DNA of 64,000 nucleotides from Pseudopedobacter saltans DSM 12145 (GTDB taxonomy: Bacteria > Bacteroidota > Bacteroidia > Sphingobacteriales > Sphingobacteriaceae): the NCBI RefSeq assembly GCF_000190735.1, contig NC_015177.1, positions 4,464,001 through 4,528,000 on the forward strand, in the 5' to 3' direction. The notes under the pieces are model-generated. The model was given only the letters and a program-made list of their open reading frames with translations. It was not told where the DNA came from and did not search any database. Positions 53,382 to 62,949 of this stretch are shown here, piece by piece; the first letter of the stretch is position 1; each line of letters opens with the position of its first letter. Both the position numbers and the translations under genes were made by a program.

Positions 53382-54815
53382 ATGAAAAATACTGTAGCTG
53401 CTTTTTTTGTTGTCTTTTTTTACTGTTTATCTACTGGTTATGCGGCTGATAAGCTAACAGTTTACAATTCACCTGCAGGAGCTTTGCTGAATACAGATTT
53501 TTTGGTAAAAGTAAGACAGGAAGGCAGGGAGTGGAAAGCTATTCCCAATCATCTGATTAAAGTAGACGAAGTAAAGGATACCAAACATCAGGTTAAAGAT
53601 GCTTCCATGGCCTACTTTGATTTTTCAGGAAGTGTAGAAGTTTCGGTAATCTTTAATAAAGGAGATATTAGTACAGCCAGGATAAGGCCACTTTCTTATG
53701 GAATAGAGCCGGAAATCAACGGCAATACCTTAACGTTTAAACTGAACCAGCCCCGTAATCTTTCAGTAGAGGTAAACGGAGACATTTTTCATAATCTCCA
53801 TTTATTTGCCAATCCTATTTTGGAAAGCGTACCCAAAAAAACAGACCCCAACGTCATTTACTTTGGGACCGGTATTCATGAGTTTAAAGACAAAGTGTTT
53901 AATGTCCCTTCGGGGAAGACAGTTTATATAGCAGGCGATGCTATTTTAAGAGGACAACTTTTGGTACATGATGCAAAAGATGTGAAGATTATTGGCAGGG
54001 GAATGGTAGAGCATACGGTGAAGATGGGTGTTCATATAGCTAACTCTAAAAATGTTCTGGTAGAGGGGATTTTTACTACACAATGTGCAACCGGAGGATC
54101 AGACAATGTAACCATCCGCAATGTAAAAAGCATCAGCTATTATGGCTGGGGAGATGGGATGAATGTATTTGCTAGTAAGAACGTTTTTTATGATGGAGTA
54201 TTTTGCAGAAATTCGGATGACTGTACCACCGTATATGCAACCCGAAAAGGATTTACCGGCGGAGCTAAAAACATAAGCATGCAAAATTCCACACTCTGGG
54301 CAGATGTTGCTCATCCTATTTTTATAGGGATTCATGGTAACGCGGATAATCCTGATATTATAGAAAACCTAACCTATAAAAATATAGATATTCTGGACCA
54401 TCAAGAAGTGCAGATAGATTATCAGGGCTGTTTAAGTATCAATGCAGGCGATAATAATCTAATACGCAACGTTCGGTTTGAGGACATCAGGATAGAAGAT
54501 TTCAGACAAGGGCAACTGGTAAATCTGCGTGTCTTTTATAATGAAAAATATTGTGCAGCCCCGGGCAAAGGCATAGAAGATATTTATTTTAAGAATATCA
54601 GCTATAATGGAAAAAATGCCGAGTTATCTATGATATCGGGATATGATGAGCACAGAAAAGTCAAAAACGTGACTTTCGAAAATTTGAAAATAAACGGCAA
54701 ATTAATTTATGACGATATGCCCGATAAACCTAAATGGTATAAAACGGGTGATATGGGAAGAATTTTTATAGATCATCACGTAGAAGATGTTAAATTTATC
54801 AAAACTCAACAATAA
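53382..54815 (+). CDS. GH28-related right-handed beta-helix glycosidase
   Basis: The 477-aa exported protein (signal peptide ends near GYAA, residue 22) has an N-terminal beta domain of ~140 residues followed by a parallel beta-helix rich in NxxxxN turns (VTIRNVKSIS, IENLTYKNIDIL). A candidate GH28 acid set is visible: D258 in GWGDGMN, and D279/D280 in NSDDC, with the 21-residue spacing of GH28 catalytic Asp residues; H311 and H318 lie nearby in HPIFIGIHG. The usual NTD and RIK motifs are altered, so it is a distant member, possibly acting on a different alpha-linked uronate or hexose. It sits 15 bases after the ROK gene and 14 before the transporter. Confidence 0.8.
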   Translation: MKNTVAAFFVVFFYCLSTGYAADKLTVYNSPAGALLNTDFLVKVRQEGREWKAIPNHLIKVDEVKDTKHQVKDASMAYFDFSGSVEVSVIFNKGDISTARIRPLSYGIEPEINGNTLTFKLNQPRNLSVEVNGDIFHNLHLFANPILESVPKKTDPNVIYFGTGIHEFKDKVFNVPSGKTVYIAGDAILRGQLLVHDAKDVKIIGRGMVEHTVKMGVHIANSKNVLVEGIFTTQCATGGSDNVTIRNVKSISYYGWGDGMNVFASKNVFYDGVFCRNSDDCTTVYATRKGFTGGAKNISMQNSTLWADVAHPIFIGIHGNADNPDIIENLTYKNIDILDHQEVQIDYQGCLSINAGDNNLIRNVRFEDIRIEDFRQGQLVNLRVFYNEKYCAAPGKGIEDIYFKNISYNGKNAELSMISGYDEHRKVKNVTFENLKINGKLIYDDMPDKPKWYKTGDMGRIFIDHHVEDVKFIKTQQ

Positions 54816-54829
54816 ACCACTATAAGCGC

Positions 54830-56065
54830 ATGTCACAAAAGGCCAATTTTACAGAAAAGAAATTTTTAGTAACGTTTGTATTCGTTACCTCTTTATTTAT
54901 GCTTTGGGGAGTTGCCCACTCTATGAGCGATGTTTTGAATAAGCATTTTCAAAACGTACTGCATGTTAGTAAATCTCAGTCGGGCTTAATACAACTATCA
55001 GTATTTGGCGCATATTTCGTTATGAGTATTCCAGCAGGACTGTTTATGAAGCGCTTCGGTTATAAATTAGGAGTATTGCTGGGCCTTTCTCTGTTTGCAG
55101 GAGGCACATTTTTATTTGTACCTGCAGCCAATGCAGAATCTTTTGGCTTTTTCAGGATCGCTTTGTTTATTCTGGGATGCGGGATGGCAACATTGGAAAC
55201 CGTGGCGCATCCGTTTGTAGCATCTTTGGGAGACCAGCGAACCAGCGACCAGCGGATGAATTTTGCGCAGTCCTTTAACGCGGTAGGAACCATTATAGGT
55301 CCTGTGCTGGGGTCGTACTTTTTGCTAAGGGCGTCTTCGCATGAAGTTACAAATAGTTTAGATTCGGTGAAGAACCTGTATATGTATATTGGCGTTTTTA
55401 TACTGTTGATTGCAATCTCATTTGCTTTTGTCAAAATTCCTGCATTGATAGACCCACATACAGCTACCGATGCAGATGAACCGGAAGCGGTTAATGTTGA
55501 TTTAGCCCCGGGAAAGAAGTTATTTCAGCATAAACATTTCGTCTGGGCAGTAGTTTCACAGTTTTTTAATGTAGCTGCACAAGCCGGAACCTGGGCTTAT
55601 TTCATCAATTATGGTGTAGAAGTAATGGGGTTTACAGATTCAAAAGCAGCCAATTACATGGTACTGTTTATGGTTTTTATGATGATTGGCCGTTTTGTGG
55701 GCACTTTCTTAATGAAGTATATAGAACCAAATAAGCTGTTAGCAGCTTTCGCTTTGGGAAGTATTGTTTCCTGCATATTAGTGGCACAAGGTTGGGGTTG
55801 GGCATCTTACATCGCTTTGTTGATGATTAACTTCTTCTTTAGTATCATGTTCCCAACTATTTTTAGCCTCGGTTTAAAAAACTTAGGAAAACATACGCAA
55901 CAGGCTTCATCCTTTATTTCGATGGGAGTTGTAGGCGGAGCATTTTTTCCGCTGATTATGGGAACCATAGCAAACCATGATGTTGCACATGCTTACTATT
56001 TGCCAATAGTTTGTTACCTGATCATCTTCCTGTTTGGAGCGAGGTTTTATAAGGTTCAACGATAA
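54830..56065 (+). CDS. FucP/GluP-type sugar:H+ MFS transporter
   Basis: The 411-aa inner-membrane protein has about 12 hydrophobic segments. MLWGVAHSMSDVLNKHFQ in the first helix and the QSGLIQLSVFGAYFVMSIPAGL segment (first 20 shown elsewhere) match the FucP/GluP sugar-transporter family, as do ETVAHPFVASLG and FNAVGTIIGPVLGSYF. It would import the monosaccharide released in the periplasm by GH97, GH28-like and other enzymes, for the ROK kinase to phosphorylate. A 7-bp perfect hairpin GAAGTTA-GTT-TAACTTC (56,076-56,092) lies 10 bases after the stop, without a T tract. Confidence 0.94.
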   Translation: MSQKANFTEKKFLVTFVFVTSLFMLWGVAHSMSDVLNKHFQNVLHVSKSQSGLIQLSVFGAYFVMSIPAGLFMKRFGYKLGVLLGLSLFAGGTFLFVPAANAESFGFFRIALFILGCGMATLETVAHPFVASLGDQRTSDQRMNFAQSFNAVGTIIGPVLGSYFLLRASSHEVTNSLDSVKNLYMYIGVFILLIAISFAFVKIPALIDPHTATDADEPEAVNVDLAPGKKLFQHKHFVWAVVSQFFNVAAQAGTWAYFINYGVEVMGFTDSKAANYMVLFMVFMMIGRFVGTFLMKYIEPNKLLAAFALGSIVSCILVAQGWGWASYIALLMINFFFSIMFPTIFSLGLKNLGKHTQQASSFISMGVVGGAFFPLIMGTIANHDVAHAYYLPIVCYLIIFLFGARFYKVQR

Positions 56066-56173
56066 TATTCTCTTTGAAGTTAGTTTAACTTCTACGGATA
56101 GAAGGCAAAATCGGAGCGGAAAAAGACAAAAAACAGGAAGCAAACTAGAATTGATGTAAGACTTTAAAAATAA

Positions 56174-58066
56174 ATGAGTTTAATAAGATTACATATTATT
56201 CTTTTAGCGTCGTTGTTGATGAATGAGAGTATCGTAAAGGCTCAGAAAAACAACTGTGATTTTACTCTGCTTGACAGAAAAGTACAGGCTTGGGTAGATT
56301 CTGGTTATTACGAAGGTACGTCGCTGATAATTGCACAGGACAATAATATTATCTACGAAAAGTATTTTGGTAACTATCAGCCGGAAACGGAAGCTTATGT
56401 AGCTTCTGCCGGAAAATGGCTTGCTGCCGCAACCATTGCTGCGGTGGTAGACGAAGGAAAACTTTCCTGGGATGATAAAGTAAAAAAATGGTTACCCCAA
56501 TTTACCGATAGCAAAGGAAAAGCTACCTTAAGGCAACTTTTCTCGCATACGGCAGGTTACCCGGATTACCAGCCAAAAGGAGAGCGGCCCGATAACTATC
56601 AGACGCTGGAAGAATCCGTAAGACATATTGTTGCCTTGCCTGCCGATACCTTACCGGGGACAAAATTTCAATATGGCGGTCTGTCTATGCAGGTGGCCGG
56701 TCGTATGGCAGAACTGGCAACAGGGAAAAATTGGGAGCAGCTGTTTCGTGAGAAAATAGCAAAGCCATTGAATATGAAGCACACTGCTTTTACACCTGTA
56801 GATGAGACTCCCGGTCATAATCCCATGTTGGGCGGTGGGGCGAGAACAAGTCTAAGAGACTATTTTAACTTTCTGAAAATGTTCGCCAATAATGGCATTT
56901 TTGAGGGGGAAAGAATACTTTCTCAAAAAGCCATAGACGAAATTGCTGCTGATCAGGTACTGGACGCGAAAGTAAAGCCGCATGAATTCCCCGAAGAAGT
57001 AAGAGTTGCTTACCATCATGGAATATATGGTTTGGGTATGTGGCGCGAAGAGGTAAATGAAACAGGTAGTGCCATATTGTTAAGCAGTCCAAGCTGGGCG
57101 GGCGCTTATCCGTGGATAGATAAAACAACAAATACCTATGGATTTCTATTAGCCAGGGTTAAAGAAAATAAAAATGGTTTCAATGCCTTTTATGCAAGTC
57201 CGGTTTTGACTTATCTGGTAAGGGATATTTTGCATAAGCACAGCCAAAAGAAAGTAAAGACAGGTTATGTGAAAGTTGAACAGAATACGAAACTGTATTA
57301 TGAAATCAGCGGAAGAGGAGACCCATTAATATTACTGCATGGGCATTCTTTCGATCATCAGATGTGGGATCCCCAAATAGCTGTTTTAGCTTTAAAATAT
57401 CAGGTAATCCGTTATGATCTGCGTGGTTATGGACGTTCGGATATGCCACAGGAAGGAAAGGAATTTCTGCATGCAGAAGATCTGTTGAAATTAATGGATG
57501 CTCTAAAAATTGAAAAAGCGCATATCGCAGGTCTGTCTTTAGGAGGTTTTGTGACTACTGATTTTTTAGCGCTACATCAGAATAGAATGCTGTCTGCAAC
57601 GATGGCAAGCGGAGATATCTTTAATGTGCCGGGACCGGATGAACCCTGGACAGCGACAGCGCTTTCCAAAAGGAAATCTGAGATTAAACAATATCAAAAA
57701 GAAGGTATACACCAGAACAAGAAAAAATGGTTTAATGCGCTAACAACAAGGGATGGCAAACCTTTGTATGCCATAAAAAAGCCGGTTTGGGAAGCCATTT
57801 ATAAATGGGACGCCTGGCAGCTATCACACGCAGAACCAAGATTAGTACTAGGCAAATCTGTAAAGGAGAAACTGAGGACTATGAAAGTAAATATTCCGGT
57901 AATGGTATTGACTGGAGATGCCGATTTACATCGTCAAAATGAATTGTTGCCATTAATTCCCGGAGCAAAACAAGTTGCTATAAAAGGTGCCGGGCATATG
58001 AGTAATCTGGAAAATCCAGAAGGTTTTACAAAAAGTTTAGTGAGTTTTTTAAATAATAAATTTTAG
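56174..58066 (+). CDS. Class C beta-lactamase-like serine hydrolase fused to alpha/beta-hydrolase
   Basis: The 630-aa exported protein (signal to about residue 23, VKAQ) contains two complete hydrolase modules. The first (about 30-370) is a beta-lactamase/serine hydrolase with S78-A-G-K81, a family-like YGGLSMQVAGRMAEL segment and LGGGARTSLRDYFNFL. The second (about 378-630) is an alpha/beta hydrolase: LLHGHSFDHQMWDPQ, GLSLGG nucleophile elbow with S455, LTGDADLH for the acid and GAGHMSN for the His. Both active sites look intact. Single-module esterases are usual in glycan loci; a tandem fusion of unrelated folds suggests removal of two ester types, such as acetyl and feruloyl or methyl, but that is inference. 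Nothing suggests a sequencing-induced fusion. Confidence 0.9.
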   Translation: MSLIRLHIILLASLLMNESIVKAQKNNCDFTLLDRKVQAWVDSGYYEGTSLIIAQDNNIIYEKYFGNYQPETEAYVASAGKWLAAATIAAVVDEGKLSWDDKVKKWLPQFTDSKGKATLRQLFSHTAGYPDYQPKGERPDNYQTLEESVRHIVALPADTLPGTKFQYGGLSMQVAGRMAELATGKNWEQLFREKIAKPLNMKHTAFTPVDETPGHNPMLGGGARTSLRDYFNFLKMFANNGIFEGERILSQKAIDEIAADQVLDAKVKPHEFPEEVRVAYHHGIYGLGMWREEVNETGSAILLSSPSWAGAYPWIDKTTNTYGFLLARVKENKNGFNAFYASPVLTYLVRDILHKHSQKKVKTGYVKVEQNTKLYYEISGRGDPLILLHGHSFDHQMWDPQIAVLALKYQVIRYDLRGYGRSDMPQEGKEFLHAEDLLKLMDALKIEKAHIAGLSLGGFVTTDFLALHQNRMLSATMASGDIFNVPGPDEPWTATALSKRKSEIKQYQKEGIHQNKKKWFNALTTRDGKPLYAIKKPVWEAIYKWDAWQLSHAEPRLVLGKSVKEKLRTMKVNIPVMVLTGDADLHRQNELLPLIPGAKQVAIKGAGHMSNLENPEGFTKSLVSFLNNKF

Positions 58067-58157
58067 AGTTTTAATAAGTCGGAAGAAGGATATGCGAAGC
58101 CTGATTGGCCATAAACAATAGTCCATAAATACAAACATATAAATTACTGCTTCCGCT

Positions 58158-58173
58158 TCCCGATGAATCGGGA
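58158..58173. repeat. Small palindrome upstream of GH127
   Basis: TCCCGA-TGAA-TCGGGA (6-bp stem) lies inside a longer region of weaker pairing (58,145-58,194), in the 166-base gap between the fusion gene and GH127. No T tract follows, so it is probably an intergenic repeat, not a terminator. Confidence 0.4.
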
Positions 58174-58232
58174 TTTAGTGTGAAGTAAGTACTGTTTGTG
58201 GTTATTAGGATAGATTAAAATTGAAAAGAAAA

Positions 58233-60179
58233 ATGAGAAAGATTTCTGCTACTGTACTGATTTTATCGCTGTTTCCAATAGCTATGTTTGCACAATCGGT
58301 CTATCCGGGGCAACACAGAAATAAAATCACAAAACACTTACGGGGAGACGTAAAAGTATATAGTTTCGATTTAAAAGATGTGCGTTTGCTTCCTTCGGCA
58401 TTCAGGGACAATATGGAAAGAGATTCCAAATGGTTGATGTCGCTGGATGTAAATAGATTATTGCATAGCTTTAGAAATACAGCAGGAGTATTCTCCAGTA
58501 AGGAAGGGGGCTATATGACCATAAAAAAGCTTGGTGGCTGGGAATCTTTGGACTGTGACCTTAGAGGCCATACTACGGGGCATATTATGTCGGCTTTGTC
58601 TTACTTGTACGCTTCTACCGGAGATGAGCGCTACAAGATTAAATCGGATAGTATTGTAAACGGCTTAGCCGAGGTACAATATGCATTAACCAAAGTGGGC
58701 CAAAATGGATTTATTAGTGCTTTCCCGGAAAATTTTATCAATAGAAATATTGCCGGGCAGAGCATTTGGGCACCATGGTATACCTTACATAAAATTTATG
58801 CAGGTTTAATAGATCAATACCTCTATTGTGGAAATGAGAAGGCGTTGGATATAATGACAAAAGCAGCTTCGTGGGCTTATCAAAAATTAATGCCTTTAAC
58901 CGAAGAGCAAAGGGCTACCATGCTGCGCAACGAATTTGGTGGTACTAACGAAGCTTTTTATAATTTGTATGCCATTACGGGTAATCCGGAGCATCTGAAA
59001 CTGGCCGAGTTTTTCTACCATAACGCGGTGCTTGATCCTTTGGCAGAACGTAAAAGCGATCTTTATTTTAAACATGCCAATACTTTTATCCCAAAATTGA
59101 TAGGCGAAGCCCGTAACTACGAACTGAATGCCGATAAGCGCTCTAAAGACGTTGCCACTTTTTTCTGGGACGAAGTAGTTAATCACCAAACTTACTGTAC
59201 CGGAGGAAACAGCCATAAAGAGAAATTCATCCATACAGATAAAGTATCAGAAAACTTAACGGGATATACACAGGAGACATGTAATTCCAATAATATGCTA
59301 AAACTGACACGTCATTTGTTTAGCTGGGATGCCAACCCAAAATATGCAGACTTTTACGAGCGGGCACTATACAACCATATTCTGGGGCAACAAGATCCGC
59401 AAACAGGAATGGTAGCCTATTTTCTACCTCTATTGCCTGGTTCGTATAAAGTATACAGCACTGCCGAGAACTCTTTTTGGTGCTGTGTAGGTACAGGTTT
59501 TGAAAACCATGCTAAATATGGCGAAGCTATTTATTACCATAATAACACGAACCTTTACGTGAACTTGTTTATCCCTTCTGAATTAACGTGGAATGAGAAA
59601 GGTGTAAAACTAAAGCAGGAGACAGTATTTCCCGAAAGCGATTTAGTAAAACTAACGGTGCAGACAGCAAAAAGCCAAAAATTTGCACTGAATTTACGTT
59701 ATCCTTACTGGGCTTCCGGAGTACAGGTAAAAATAAATGGAAAAGCCGTAAAGGTGAAGCAAGTGCCATCAAGTTATATCGTGATAGACAGAACTTGGAA
59801 AAACGGAGACCAAATAATAATAAAATATCCGATGAGCCTGCATTTGGCAGAAGCTAACGATAATGTAGACAAAGCTGCTGTAATGTATGGGCCATTGGTA
59901 CTGGCAGGTATGATGGGAACTGAAGGTATGCAGCAACCGGCACCGTTTTCTGACCCGACTGCATATAATGACTACTATACTTACGACTATAAAGTACCAT
60001 TAAATTTAAAAACAGCTATTCGCATAGATAAAAGCAATTTGAATAAATCAATTCAACCAGTGATTGGTAACCCCTTGGTGTTTAAAGCTGAAGAAGGTGT
60101 GGAATTAGCTCCTATTAGCCGCATACATCATCAACGTTATGTGGTTTATTGGGATTTAATTAAAAATGCTGAACGTTGA
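58233..60179 (+). CDS. GH127/GH146 beta-L-arabinofuranosidase
   Basis: I start at ATG 58,233 (648 aa); a TTG 12 bases upstream is less likely. A signal peptide ends near MFAQ. The (alpha/alpha)6 barrel has the family zinc/cysteine centre: E330 (SHKEKF), acid/base E348 and C350 (QETCNSNN), and nucleophile pair C417/C418 (FWCCVGTGFENHAKYG). These match E322, E338, C340 and C417/C418 of Bifidobacterium HypBA1. Known members cleave beta-L-arabinofuranosides of plant glycans (GH127, GH146); which of the two families applies cannot be settled by eye. It is transcribed with the heparinase-like gene 22 bases downstream. Confidence 0.93.
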   Translation: MRKISATVLILSLFPIAMFAQSVYPGQHRNKITKHLRGDVKVYSFDLKDVRLLPSAFRDNMERDSKWLMSLDVNRLLHSFRNTAGVFSSKEGGYMTIKKLGGWESLDCDLRGHTTGHIMSALSYLYASTGDERYKIKSDSIVNGLAEVQYALTKVGQNGFISAFPENFINRNIAGQSIWAPWYTLHKIYAGLIDQYLYCGNEKALDIMTKAASWAYQKLMPLTEEQRATMLRNEFGGTNEAFYNLYAITGNPEHLKLAEFFYHNAVLDPLAERKSDLYFKHANTFIPKLIGEARNYELNADKRSKDVATFFWDEVVNHQTYCTGGNSHKEKFIHTDKVSENLTGYTQETCNSNNMLKLTRHLFSWDANPKYADFYERALYNHILGQQDPQTGMVAYFLPLLPGSYKVYSTAENSFWCCVGTGFENHAKYGEAIYYHNNTNLYVNLFIPSELTWNEKGVKLKQETVFPESDLVKLTVQTAKSQKFALNLRYPYWASGVQVKINGKAVKVKQVPSSYIVIDRTWKNGDQIIIKYPMSLHLAEANDNVDKAAVMYGPLVLAGMMGTEGMQQPAPFSDPTAYNDYYTYDYKVPLNLKTAIRIDKSNLNKSIQPVIGNPLVFKAEEGVELAPISRIHHQRYVVYWDLIKNAER

Positions 60180-60201
60180 TCCTATACTGAAATAAAGATA
60201 C

Positions 60202-62946
60202 ATGGTTATGAGAAAAATAATTTTGCTGATAAGTTTGTTGTTTCCATTTATTGTCAATGCGCAGGAGGTTAATATTCCTTTGCCTAAAAACTTACCACAG
60301 ACACATCCAAGATTGTTAACTGGTCCGGACCAAAAACCTGTTCTTCAAAAATTGGTAGAAAATGAGTCCTGGGCTAAAGAAGTGCTGGACGGTATCTATA
60401 AACGCATAGACCCCTATGTGGCCAAAACTCAAAAGCAGCCGGATTGGTTACTATCCAGACTAATGATGTACTGGAAAAGCAAAGCTACCAATGTATATAT
60501 CAATGGAGGTGTATACACCCGGGCCGATGGTGAAGCACCGGTACCAACCGTACGTTTTGGAAGCACCAGAGGAGTAAGCTCGCCTATTAAAAGGCCTAAA
60601 CTGGAAGATATTATCCCTTATATGGATGATACGAAGGGCGTATATTTCCACAATACGGCTAAGGCAGGAAATCCATTGGAGTGGGTAGACCAATCCAATG
60701 TATCGGGAATGAATATTGAGAGTGTCAACAATGAAATTTTGCGATTGGGGCGTGATGGTGCTTTTATCTACTGGTTGACCGGAAATGAAAAATACGGAAA
60801 ATTCGCTTATGACGTGTTTAATACCTATATGACTGGGATGTATTATCGTAACAGGCCCTACGATTTAGGAAATGGACATGCTCATACCCTGGCCGGAATG
60901 TCGACATTCGAAGTGATACAGGAAGCTATATTGCCTGATTTAGCCGCATATTATGATTTCTTATATGAGTACATCAGGAAAAAAGATCTGGCTAAAATTG
61001 CTGTATTTGAAGAAACATTCAAAAAGTGGATAGATGTTACCATTCTGGATGGTGTGCCGCACAATAACTGGAATTTGCATCAGGCAAATATTATTTTACC
61101 CGTAGCGATGATTTTAGAAGATAGTAAATCTTATGCCGACCAAAAAGGTAGGGAGTACTATATCAACCATATATTAAATGTATCTGCTCCGCGTCAATGG
61201 GCTATACCCCGATTGATGAAATATGGATATGATTTTGAAACCGGGGTGTGGAACGAAAGCCCTGGCTATGCACACAGTGTGACCAAAGAGTTTATGCACT
61301 TTATTCAGAATTATGACAATACCTTTAACCAAAATTTGTTGCCATATACTCCTGTGATGCATAAGGCGGTGAAGGTATTGCCACAGTATTTGTTTCCTAA
61401 CGGAATGATTACTGCTTTTGGTGATAGTTATTATGGCGAATTGAATACGGATGCCATTAAGGATATGATTCGTATGGCGCAGAAATACAGTAATAAAGAA
61501 AATGAAGCTACGTATACTGCAATGTACAAGTTGTTAAATCGTAATGCGTCTGCCATTACCCAACAAGCTAAACCTGCAGTTCAGGTGTCTTCTTTCTTTA
61601 CACAAAAGCCACTGCAGGTAAAAAGCAATATTGAGAAAGCCAAACTTTCGGATTATGTAACGCCAACTTTTTATGCGCCCAATGTAAGCTGGCTGGTTCA
61701 GCGCAATAAGTATGATAGTAAAGAAAGCGGTTTGATGATTTCTCAGTATGCCTCTTACGGAAATCACGCACATTCCAATGGTGTTGCTATAGAGCTTTAT
61801 GGTAAGGGTTACATATTGGGGCCCGATTTGGGAATAGGTTCATCATACTTCGAGAAACCTTATTTGGAATTTTATTCGCAGTTTCCGGCACACAATACGG
61901 TAATGGTGGATGGGATTTCCAAATATCCTGAAATGCTGAGTAATCACCCCTTTGACTTACTGGCGCATTATCCCGTTTCGGGTAAAAAAGATGGTTATTA
62001 CCCGGATATTACTTATTCGAGCGTTTACTTTTTGGAACCCGAAAGCCGTAGTGATCAAAACCGTTTCTTAAGTATTGTGAGCACAGGCGAAACCACAGGG
62101 TATTATGTAGATATTTTCCGTTCAAAAAAACAGCGGCAGGGAGATAAGTTTCACGACTATTTTTACCACAATCTTGGTCAGCAGCTATGGGTAAAAGATG
62201 CCAATGGAAATAATCTGGACCTGAAACCCAGTGAAGAAATGGCTTTCGCAGGCGGACATTTATTTGCGCTGGATTATATGTGGGATAAGCGTTCGGCCAA
62301 AACAAATGGTAATTATACCGCTACTTGGAAAATGGCAATGCCAGACAGCAACCACGTATACATGAATTTATGGATGAAAGGATACGAAGGCCGTGAGGTA
62401 TTTACCATTAAGTCGCCGCCTGTAAAATCTTTCAGAAGCAATGCGGATTTTCCTTATGCGGTAGATAAGTCTCCTGCATTAACTATTTCTGCCCGTCAGC
62501 ATGGCGAAGCATGGAACCATCCGTTTGTATCGGTATATGAACCAAGTACAGAAAAAGAAGGGAAGTCTATCGAGTCTATCTCTTCATTTGAAGTACAGCA
62601 AGCCTCTCCCGATTTTGTAGGGCTGATAGTAAAAAGCAAATCGGGTCGTACTGATTATATTTTCTCATCTGTAAAAGATGGGGCGGTGCAATACCGGGGA
62701 ATGACAGTGGATGGAACTTACGGCGTTGTGAGTGAGGTTGGTAAAGATTTTACCCTGTTTTTGGGCAATGGGCAAAAGATAAGCGCTAAAGGTTTTACCA
62801 TAGAAAGCGCCGAGAAAGCCAACGTGGTATTGAGCTGTAATAATGGAGAATATTATTTTACAAGTGACCAGCCTGTACTAATTACCACGGCTAAAAAACG
62901 AAAAGTTAAAATGGAACCTGCAGACTATAAATTGATAAAGCTGTAG
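60202..62946 (+). CDS. Heparinase II/III-like polysaccharide lyase
   Basis: The 914-aa exported protein has a signal peptide ending near VNAQ (about residue 21). An N-terminal toroid of helices (about 30-450; HPRLLTGPDQK, VPHNNWNLHQANIILPVAM split, NESPGYAHSV) is followed by a beta-sandwich heparinase II/III-type domain (NHAHSNGVAIELYGKGYILG cut at 20, SQFPAHNTVMVDG). The His/Tyr/Asn residues in these segments are candidates for the beta-elimination site. Such lyases act on uronate-containing chains such as heparin, chondroitin, alginate and ulvan. With PL38-like and GH88 it supports a glucuronate- or mannuronate-containing substrate. The PL subfamily cannot be assigned by eye. Confidence 0.85.
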   Translation: MVMRKIILLISLLFPFIVNAQEVNIPLPKNLPQTHPRLLTGPDQKPVLQKLVENESWAKEVLDGIYKRIDPYVAKTQKQPDWLLSRLMMYWKSKATNVYINGGVYTRADGEAPVPTVRFGSTRGVSSPIKRPKLEDIIPYMDDTKGVYFHNTAKAGNPLEWVDQSNVSGMNIESVNNEILRLGRDGAFIYWLTGNEKYGKFAYDVFNTYMTGMYYRNRPYDLGNGHAHTLAGMSTFEVIQEAILPDLAAYYDFLYEYIRKKDLAKIAVFEETFKKWIDVTILDGVPHNNWNLHQANIILPVAMILEDSKSYADQKGREYYINHILNVSAPRQWAIPRLMKYGYDFETGVWNESPGYAHSVTKEFMHFIQNYDNTFNQNLLPYTPVMHKAVKVLPQYLFPNGMITAFGDSYYGELNTDAIKDMIRMAQKYSNKENEATYTAMYKLLNRNASAITQQAKPAVQVSSFFTQKPLQVKSNIEKAKLSDYVTPTFYAPNVSWLVQRNKYDSKESGLMISQYASYGNHAHSNGVAIELYGKGYILGPDLGIGSSYFEKPYLEFYSQFPAHNTVMVDGISKYPEMLSNHPFDLLAHYPVSGKKDGYYPDITYSSVYFLEPESRSDQNRFLSIVSTGETTGYYVDIFRSKKQRQGDKFHDYFYHNLGQQLWVKDANGNNLDLKPSEEMAFAGGHLFALDYMWDKRSAKTNGNYTATWKMAMPDSNHVYMNLWMKGYEGREVFTIKSPPVKSFRSNADFPYAVDKSPALTISARQHGEAWNHPFVSVYEPSTEKEGKSIESISSFEVQQASPDFVGLIVKSKSGRTDYIFSSVKDGAVQYRGMTVDGTYGVVSEVGKDFTLFLGNGQKISAKGFTIESAEKANVVLSCNNGEYYFTSDQPVLITTAKKRKVKMEPADYKLIKL

Positions 62947-62949
62947 TAC

